Below, in pieces: positions 1 to 6,500 of a DNA stretch of 12,426 bases. Location: NCBI GenBank assembly GCA_035438985.1, contig DAORJK010000037.1, positions 1 through 12,426 on the forward strand. Direction: 5' to 3'. The number at the start of each line of letters is the position of its first letter. The stretch's first letter is position 1. The DNA comes from UBA4408 sp002389785 (GTDB lineage Bacteria > Bacteroidota > Bacteroidia > UBA4408). Below the pieces are notes generated by a model. The model was not told the DNA's origin and ran no database searches. It saw nothing but the letters and a program-made list of their open reading frames with translations. The position numbers and the translations under genes were made by a program.

Positions 1-19
1 AATTCGGGTTAGCAGCCAT
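1..19 (-). CDS. Possible 5' end of a divergent gene (partial)
   Basis: On the minus strand an ATG at 19-17 opens a frame reading Met-Ala-Ala-Asn-Pro-Asn to the window edge. Six codons cannot identify a product. The only support is position: a Bacteroidota-like promoter (-33 ATTG, 19-nt spacer, -7 AATATTTG) lies just upstream and would give a leader of roughly 35 nt. An imperfect AT-rich hairpin (16-37) overlaps the start codon. It could equally be non-coding DNA or the tail of a plus-strand gene. Confidence 0.22.
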
Positions 20-61
20 AAATTGACAATTTTATGGATGCAATTTAAAAATTAATTGAAT

Positions 62-92
62 CAAATATTTTAAATCCTTACTGTATCCCAAT
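62..92 (-). promoter_or_regulatory. Candidate divergent promoter (minus strand)
   Basis: Read on the minus strand, ATTG at 92-89 is followed after exactly 19 nt by AATATTTG at 69-62. The Bacteroidota consensus is TTTG-N19-TAnnTTTG, so each element has one mismatch and the spacing is ideal. It points away from prs, towards the possible partial gene at the left edge. The match is by eye only, in an AT-rich background where chance matches are common. Confidence 0.35.
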
Positions 93-172
93 AATTTTTA
101 TAACTGCTTCTATTTCTAATCTATAAGTCTTAAAATAAAAATGCCATCTTGCCACTTTTAGCGCTGAACTTA

Positions 173-203
173 TTTCCATTTATGAATAAAAAACTTACAT
201 TTG
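173..203 (+). promoter_or_regulatory. Promoter of prs (Bacteroidota type)
   Basis: TTTC at 173-176 is followed after 19 nt by TACATTTG at 196-203. The -7 element matches TAnnTTTG perfectly and the -33 element has one mismatch. Transcription would begin near 210, leaving a leader of about 25 nt before the ATG at 236. It probably drives prs and perhaps rplY and pth. It also argues against in-frame starts further upstream, because those would lie in or before the promoter. Confidence 0.6.
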
Positions 204-235
204 CGTCCCGTTTAAAAAAACTGCTATACACCAAC

Positions 236-1168
236 ATGGATTCACAGGTAAAAATATTCTCCGGAACAAGTTCGATGTATCTGGCCGAAAAAATTGCTGC
301 CAGTTATGGTCAACCGCTGGGAACAGTTATGTTTACTCGTTTCAGCGATGGTGAGTTTCAAACTTCGTTTGAAGAAACTGTTCGTGGATGTGATGTATTT
401 ATAGTTCAATCAACCTTTCAACCCAGTGATAACTTGTTTGAATTGTTGTTGATGATAGATGCCGCTAAAAGAGCATCTGCAAAAAACATTACCGCAGTAA
501 TACCTTATTTCGGATTTGCCCGTCAGGATCGCAAAGATAAGCCCCGGGTTGCGATTGGTGCTAAATTAGTTGCCAATTTGCTCATTACAGCCGGAATTAC
601 CCGCATTATTACGATGGATTTGCATGCTGATCAAATACAAGGATTTTTTGATATGCCGGTTGATCATTTGTATGCATCTTCTATCTTTTTGCCTTATTTG
701 CAAAGTTTAAAATTGCCACGATTAACTATGGCTTCACCGGATATGGGCGGAACTAAACGAGCAAATGCCTATGCAAAATTTTTGAACTGCGAAATGGTAA
801 TTTGCTACAAACAGCGTAAAAAGGCGAATGTAATTGAAAGCATGACTTTGATTGGAGAAGTTGAAGGAAAAGACATCGTATTGATTGACGATATTGTGGA
901 TACAGCAGGCACCCTTACAAAAGCAGCAGATATGATGATGGATCGTGGAGCGGCCAGTGTTCGTGCGATATGTACACACCCGATACTTTCGGGAAAAGCC
1001 TACGAGGCAATTGAGAAATCGAAAATAACTGAGTTGATTGTAACCGATACCATTCCTTTGAAGTCGTCTTCTTCAAAAATTCGAGTAATATCGGTAGCTG
1101 ATTTATTTGCCGATGTACTCGGGAAAGTACACAATTTTGAAAGTATAAGCGACCACTTTTTGTGCTAG
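236..1168 (+). CDS. prs: Ribose-phosphate pyrophosphokinase (PRPP synthetase)
   Basis: This cytosolic enzyme transfers the pyrophosphate group of ATP to ribose 5-phosphate, making PRPP for purine, pyrimidine, NAD, histidine and tryptophan synthesis. The 310-residue product has the full family length. Visible motifs are the ATP-binding FARQDRKD (94-101), the metal-binding DLHADQIQGFFD (128-139), the catalytic flexible loop KQRKKANV (192-199, with K192 and R194 at the expected basic positions) and the PRPP-binding loop DIVLIDDIVDTAGT (213-226). The frame stays open upstream to a TTG at 149, but homology begins at the ATG at 236 and a promoter lies inside the extension, so I chose 236. rplY and pth follow in the same direction, an order I associate with Bacteroidota. 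Identification is secure. Confidence 0.97.
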   Translation: MDSQVKIFSGTSSMYLAEKIAASYGQPLGTVMFTRFSDGEFQTSFEETVRGCDVFIVQSTFQPSDNLFELLLMIDAAKRASAKNITAVIPYFGFARQDRKDKPRVAIGAKLVANLLITAGITRIITMDLHADQIQGFFDMPVDHLYASSIFLPYLQSLKLPRLTMASPDMGGTKRANAYAKFLNCEMVICYKQRKKANVIESMTLIGEVEGKDIVLIDDIVDTAGTLTKAADMMMDRGAASVRAICTHPILSGKAYEAIEKSKITELIVTDTIPLKSSSSKIRVISVADLFADVLGKVHNFESISDHFLC

Positions 1169-1254
1169 CAATTTAATAAGTATTATTCCGCAACAAACTA
1201 ATTTAACCGGAAATGCGAAGCGGATAGCGCAGTTCATAAAAACAAAAAAATAAA

Positions 1255-1929
1255 ATGAAAACAGTATCTATTAGCGGTTCGCCAAGAGCGAACGTAGGGA
1301 AAAAAGATGCAAAAGCCCTTCGCGCAAGTGGCAACATTCCTTGTACTCTTTACGGAGGCAAAAACCAAGTTAACTTTTTCGCACCTTACAACGATTTTCG
1401 TCACGTGGTATATACCCCGGATGTAAATAAAGTATTGGTGAAAGTTGATGGTAATGAATATGAAACATTGTTACAGGAAATTCAATTTCATCCTGTGAAC
1501 GACAGAATATTGCATATTGATTTTCTTCAATTGTTTCCTGATAAGCCGGTTATTATTGATATTCCTGTTGTAATTACCGGAAGTTCAGCCGGTGTTAAAG
1601 CGGGAGGTAAATTAGCTGTAATTACCCGTAAATTGAAAATAAAGGCATTGCCTGCTCATTTACCGGATGTAATTACCGTTGATATTTCTAATCTTGAAAT
1701 TGGTCAATCATCAAGAGTTGGAGATTTATCTATGGAAAATGTACAGTTTTTAGATACTCCAAACCGAGTAATTGTAGCTGTTCAAATGACTCGCGCAGTT
1801 GTTGAAGATCCTAAAGCCGCTGCCGCTGCTGCTCCTGCTGCCGGTGCTGCTAAGGCTGCTGCTCCTGCTGCTGCTGCCGGTGCTAAAGCTCCTGCCGCTG
1901 CTGCTAAAGCTCCTGAAAAGAAAAAATAA
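1255..1929 (+). CDS. rplY: 50S ribosomal protein L25 (Ctc-like, long form)
   Basis: L25 binds 5S rRNA in the large ribosomal subunit. The 224-residue product is the long (TL5/Ctc) form, unlike the single-domain E. coli protein. An N-terminal 5S-rRNA-binding beta-barrel (about 1-92) begins with the typical NVGKKDAKALRASGNIPC and YGG. The C-terminal TL5-type beta domain (about 95-180) contains VGDLSMENVQFLDTPNRVI. Residues 186-224 form a low-complexity tail of Ala, Pro, Gly and Lys ending in EKKK, probably disordered and basic. It starts 86 bp after prs and ends 35 bp before pth, so cotranscription is likely. I saw no good internal promoter in the upstream gap. The family call is secure; the role of the tail is unknown. 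Confidence 0.95.
   Translation: MKTVSISGSPRANVGKKDAKALRASGNIPCTLYGGKNQVNFFAPYNDFRHVVYTPDVNKVLVKVDGNEYETLLQEIQFHPVNDRILHIDFLQLFPDKPVIIDIPVVITGSSAGVKAGGKLAVITRKLKIKALPAHLPDVITVDISNLEIGQSSRVGDLSMENVQFLDTPNRVIVAVQMTRAVVEDPKAAAAAAPAAGAAKAAAPAAAAGAKAPAAAAKAPEKKK
1810..1926 (+). repeat. Low-complexity Ala/Pro/Lys codon repeat in rplY
   Basis: These are the last 39 sense codons of rplY, built mainly of GCT and GCC with CCT and AAA. Short exact duplications are visible: GCCGGTGCT at 1840-1848 and 1876-1884, and AAAGCTCCTG at 1885-1894 and 1906-1915. This fits growth by slipped-strand copying or unequal exchange. The reading frame is intact through to the stop. Confidence 0.85.
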
Positions 1930-1964
1930 AAACGTACTTTGTTCATCGCTAATCGTATAGCTTT

Positions 1965-2531
1965 ATGAGCAAATATTTAGTTGCGGGCTTAGGAAACATT
2001 GGTTCTGAATACACCAATACCCGCCACAACATAGGTTTTAAGATAGTGGATGCTTTGGCTAAGGCATCCACTGTTTTTTTTACTCCCGACCGTCATGGTC
2101 ATGTTTGCCAGCTGAAGTGGAAAGGAAAAACCATCGTACTGCTAAAACCAAGTACCTTCATGAACCTTAGCGGAAAAGCTGTAAATTATTGGCTTCAAGC
2201 TGAAAAAATTCCACGTGAAAACCTGCTTGTAATTACCGATGATATAGCCTTACCTTTTGGTACTATTCGCATAAAAGGCAAAGGCAGTGATGGTGGTCAT
2301 AACGGGCTAAAAAACATTAACGAAATTTTGGGAAGTACCGAGTATGCACGTTTACGCTTTGGTGTTGGAAATGAATTTGCGAAAGGGAAACAGGTGAATT
2401 ATGTGTTGGGCGAATGGAATAAACAGGAAGAAGAAGCCTTGAGTCATCGAATTAAAGTGGCGACAGATAGTATTTTGTCGTTTGCAAGTGTTGGATTGCA
2501 ATTAACCATGACAAACTTTAATAATAAATAA
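1965..2531 (+). CDS. pth: Peptidyl-tRNA hydrolase
   Basis: Pth cleaves the ester bond of peptidyl-tRNAs that drop off the ribosome, recycling tRNA; it acts in the cytosol as a monomer. The 188-residue length is normal. Diagnostic residues are present: N11 in GLGN, catalytic H21 in NTRHNIGF, M66-N67 in PSTFMNLSG, D93 in ITDDIALPFG, and H112-N113 in GSDGGHNGLKNI. These match the E. coli N10, H20, M67-N68, D93 and N114 set. The start ATG lies 35 bp after rplY. A TACTTTG sequence at 1935-1941 resembles a -7 box but is one base short, so I do not call a separate promoter. An inverted repeat 26 bp past the stop may end the operon. Confidence 0.97.
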   Translation: MSKYLVAGLGNIGSEYTNTRHNIGFKIVDALAKASTVFFTPDRHGHVCQLKWKGKTIVLLKPSTFMNLSGKAVNYWLQAEKIPRENLLVITDDIALPFGTIRIKGKGSDGGHNGLKNINEILGSTEYARLRFGVGNEFAKGKQVNYVLGEWNKQEEEALSHRIKVATDSILSFASVGLQLTMTNFNNK

Positions 2532-2556
2532 TTTTCAGTAATTTAGGGCAAAATAC

Positions 2557-2603
2557 CATTCAACACTACTGGTGATTTAATGTTTTAAACCGGGTGTTGA
2601 ATG
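2557..2603. terminator. Inverted repeat after pth, possible terminator
   Basis: CATTCAACAC at 2557-2566 and its perfect complement at 2594-2603 form a 10-bp stem. After a 2-nt bulge (2567-2568), CTGGT at 2569-2573 can pair with ACCGG at 2589-2593, including one G-U pair, leaving a 15-nt loop. It sits between the pth stop and the next gene. No run of T follows, so it is not a classical intrinsic terminator. It could instead be an mRNA-stabilising hairpin or a leader structure for the downstream cargo gene. Confidence 0.4.
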
Positions 2604-2646
2604 AAAATTATAATCTGTTCTATTCACAACTTTATATCCTCAACTA

Positions 2647-3432
2647 ATGAAAAAAATTTTACTCCTTTCTTTTGTATTACTTTTTGCAAAATTGGGTACA
2701 GCTCAAATAACCTTGCTATCGCAGGATTTTAATAGTTACGATGGCGATAGTGCAAATTTTTTATCGGGCTATTATGTTAGTTGGAATTCTCCATCCGGAG
2801 GAATGCCCTCTGCCTCGTATTATTCTTCAACAGGAAATTTTGGAATCGCTCCCAACTCTTACAAATTTGGAATTGACAGTGCTACTATTATTACTCCTTA
2901 TTTCGGCAGCGGAGCTGATCGGGTAAGTTTTTGGTACAAGGGAAATGGAACCGGAACCGGTGCAAATGTTTTTTATGTATACGAAAGTGCCGATAGTATT
3001 ACTTTTACTTTACTCGATAGTATAACGAGCTTCCCAACTACAGGCACACAGCGCGTTTTAACCAATACATCCGGAACGCATTATTTAAAGTTTGTATATC
3101 ACAAGGTGGTTGGCAACGTAGCTTTCGACGATTTAGTTGTAAGCAACAACATGGGTGTTGGTATATCCAATTACACCGAAAACACTTCGCTTAAAGTATC
3201 TCCTAACCCTTCTTCTACCGGACTTTTTGTACTCGATTTCGACAACGAAAAAATACAACCTTCATCCGTTAAAGTTCATGACATTTTGGGTAATTTAGTT
3301 GCGTTTACTCTTGAATATTCCTCTACCGGAAAGTTGTTACTCAACTTATCTGAACAAGTTCCAGGATATTATTTTGTTGCTATAAGCAGCAGTACCGGGA
3401 CAAAAAACAGCAGATTACTCCTAGCAAATTAG
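2647..3432 (+). CDS. Small secreted protein with T9SS sorting domain
   Basis: I do not recognise a specific family function. The 261-residue product begins with a clear Sec signal peptide (MKKILLLSFVLLFAKLGTA, probable cleavage before Q20). Residues about 25-166 look like a beta-sandwich or jelly-roll domain of the kind found in extracellular Bacteroidota proteins: VSFWYKG (93-99), YVYESADS (110-117), HYLKFVYH (145-152) and a closing FDDLVV (160-165). Residues 182-261 form a type A T9SS C-terminal sorting domain, with KVSPNPSSTG, VHDILGNLV and a YYFVAIS strand. By family knowledge it should cross the inner membrane by Sec, the outer membrane by T9SS, and be released or anchored at the surface. 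No catalytic motif is visible. A binding role is inference only. A second cargo gene follows 111 bp downstream. Confidence 0.85.
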   Translation: MKKILLLSFVLLFAKLGTAQITLLSQDFNSYDGDSANFLSGYYVSWNSPSGGMPSASYYSSTGNFGIAPNSYKFGIDSATIITPYFGSGADRVSFWYKGNGTGTGANVFYVYESADSITFTLLDSITSFPTTGTQRVLTNTSGTHYLKFVYHKVVGNVAFDDLVVSNNMGVGISNYTENTSLKVSPNPSSTGLFVLDFDNEKIQPSSVKVHDILGNLVAFTLEYSSTGKLLLNLSEQVPGYYFVAISSSTGTKNSRLLLAN

Positions 3433-3543
3433 TTTTTGCAACACGCGGAAAGGGCTCTCCAAGTGTAACTTTTTGTAGATCTTTTGCGTAGTGTATGCTC
3501 GGTTTGGCTTTCCCGAAAAATATTTTTTGAATTGCACCATGTT

Positions 3544-6500
3544 ATGAAAGAAAATTGTTCGCCTATCCTTTTAATTGCATTTTTATGTTTTTACATAAAT
3601 TCAATTGCACAGGCTCCCGATTGGAGTTGGGCGAAAAGCATGGGTGGAAGCGGATCTGATTTTGGAAGGACTATAGCACTTGATTCTAGTGGCAACTCTT
3701 ACGTTGTTGGTGAATTCAAGTCGCAAGTCGATTTTGATCCGGATGCAGGAGTTTTCACTTTAGATGCTCAGGGAATTCAAGATGCTTTTATTGCGAAATA
3801 CGACTATAGCGGGCATTTACTTTGGGCAAAACAATTAGCAGGAATAAATGGGGTAAGTGCAATTAATGCATTCGCAATTGGGCTCGATAAAAATGAAAAC
3901 ATTGTAATAACCGGAAAATTTAGTGGTACCATAGATTTTGACCCCGAAGCTGCCGTGTTTCCATTGACATCTCAAGGCCAAGGTGATATTTTTATTTGTA
4001 AACTTAGTTCGTTTGGGAATTTTATTTGGGCACATGCTATTGGTGGAACCATAGACGATTGTGCGTATTCACTGGTTATTGACGAATTCAACGATGTGTT
4101 TCTTACAGGTTATTTTTCGGGCAATGTTGATTTTGATCCAGGACTGGGTACTACCCTACTCAGTGGCCAATTTTCAGATATTTTTGTTTGCAAACTAAGC
4201 AGTTCTGGGAATTTCGTTTTTGCCAAATCTTTTAACGGTTCCGGTGAAGATGAAGCAAATGCAGTGCAAGTAGATGCTTCGCAAAACATCTATTTAACCG
4301 GTTCATTTACCGAAACTATTGATTTTGACCCTGATACCGGAATTTATCTTTTGAGTTCGAATAGCGCAGGAACCAAAGATATTTTCTTAGTTAAGTTAAA
4401 CAATTTGGGAAATTTACAGTGGGCTAAATCAATTGGTGGGTCCGGAAACGATGCCGGTACTGCATTGGTTGCAACTAGTAATGGCGAAGTTTATAGCTGT
4501 GGCTATTTCTTTGGTGTTGCAGATTTTAATCCGGATAGTAGCAGCTTTATTTTGCCATCCGATGGTAGTTACGATGTATACATCACAAAATTTGATGCTG
4601 CAGGAAATTTTAATTGGGCGAATCGTTATGGTGGACCAAGTTTGGATATACCAAGAACCTTGTACGTAAATTCATCCGGTGTTGTTTATTGCGCCGGACA
4701 ATACTATCAACACTTTGATGTTTCAAACGATACAAGCCGCACACTTATTTCAAAAGGAGGTTTTGATGCTTTTGTGCTTTCTTCTTCGGGTTCAGGAAAT
4801 TTAGTTTGGGCAAAGTCCATTGGCGGAACAAATCATGATTATGCAAATTCACTAGTTACTGACCAAAGCAACAATACTTTTATAGTAGGAACTTCCTTAA
4901 GTACTAATCTCTATTTAGACTCAACTGAGCTAATATCCGGAATTGCAAATCAAAGCGATATTTATTTTGCCAAATTGGGTTGTTCAACTTCATCGACTAT
5001 TAGTGTTGCTGCCTGTTATAGCTATGCTTCGCCTAGTGGTAAATTCGTGTGGACCACAACCGGAACCTACAAGGACACATTGACCGGCTCCATTGGATGC
5101 GATAGTATTATTACCATATACTTAACCATCAATAACCGCACTTTTACGCAATTAACCGCATTAAGCTGTGGTAATTATATTTCGCCAAGTGGTCATTATA
5201 CCTGGAATTTATCCGGAACTTATACTGATACTTTGATTTCAATTAACGGCTGCGATAGCATCATTACAATTCTATTAACAATTCAAAGCCCCTCCCCCGG
5301 TTTTCAGCAATTAGCTGCTTGTTACTCGTATACTTCTCCTAGTGGCAACCATGTTTGGACCAACAGTGGAAACTATACTGATACCCTTGTTAGTTATTTA
5401 GGTTGTGATAGCGTTGTGAATTTTGATTTAACTATTTATACAGCTAGTTATTCTTCCATTACAGAAACAGCTTGTATTTCTTACCCTCTTCCAAGCGGAA
5501 ATGGCTTAATTACCAATTCAGGAATTTATACTGATACACTCATCAATTCAGTTGGATGCGACAGTATCATTACCATTAATTTAACCATTGAAACTCCATT
5601 TGTGACCTTTGGTACAGCAAGCGCATGCAATAGTTTTACTTCACCAAGCGGTAACGCTGTATGGACAAGTTCAGGTAATTATGTCGATACCCTAGCTTCA
5701 TCGGGCAATGGTTGTTACACTATTACCAACATTGCTCTCACTGTTTTTGAATCCAGTTTTTCTACTATATCGGTGAGTACTTGCAATAATTATTTGTCGC
5801 CCAGTGGAAATTATACCTGGAATACCTCCGGAATTTATATGGATACTATTGGCAATGCGGCCGGTTGCGATAGTATCATTACTGTTTTGCTAACAATCGA
5901 TACTACAGCTTCCTCAACGATCAGTGCAATCGCTTGCAACAGTTACCTTTCTCCGAGTGGTAATGAAACCTGGACTGCTTCCGGAACTTACACTGACCAC
6001 ATTACAAATTCAAGCGGATGCGATAGTCTAATAACCGTTAATTTAACTATTAATTACCCTTCGCATGCATCTTTAACAATAAATGAATGTACGGCTTATA
6101 CATCGCCAAGCGGTCATTATACATGGACAAACTCCGGAACTTATTTCGATACCATTCCCAATATTCTTGGGTGTGATAGTGTGTTGACAATTGACTTAAC
6201 AATTGGTGGAATTTCAACTTTTTCAAATCAAAGTATTTTTGCCTGTTCTCAATTTGTTTCTCCCAGTGGAAAATACATTTGGACCGTTTCAGGCACTTAC
6301 CACGATACTATACCCAATGCAAGTGGTTGTGATAGTATACTCACAATACAGCTAACATTAGGAACTGCTACAGCCTCTTTTCAAGAAATACATTCATGCA
6401 CTGCTGTTACATCTCCTAGTGGAATTTATACCTGGTTGCTAAGCGGTACTTATGCTGATACTATTACCAATTGGCAAGGATGTGACAGTGTAATTACCAC

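Noticed and set aside
149..235. N-terminal extension of prs from a TTG start
   Set aside because: It lies upstream of family homology and contains the likely promoter; the ATG at 236 gives the normal length.
734..979. 81-codon antisense open frame inside prs
   Set aside because: It overlaps the conserved catalytic region of prs, has no recognisable domain and is best explained as a shadow frame.
1220..1235. GCGGATAGCGCAGTTC, resembling a tRNA 5' end
   Set aside because: The rest of a tRNA is absent and rplY begins 20 bp later; treated as chance.
3472..3501. Weak promoter-like pair (TTTG, 18 nt, TATGCTCG) before the large cargo gene
   Set aside because: The -7 element has two mismatches in its TTTG half, which is too weak to call in AT-rich DNA.
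3484..3543. 20-residue extension of the large cargo protein from a TTG start
   Set aside because: It would place the signal peptide internally; the ATG at 3544 gives a standard signal peptide with cleavage after Ala22.
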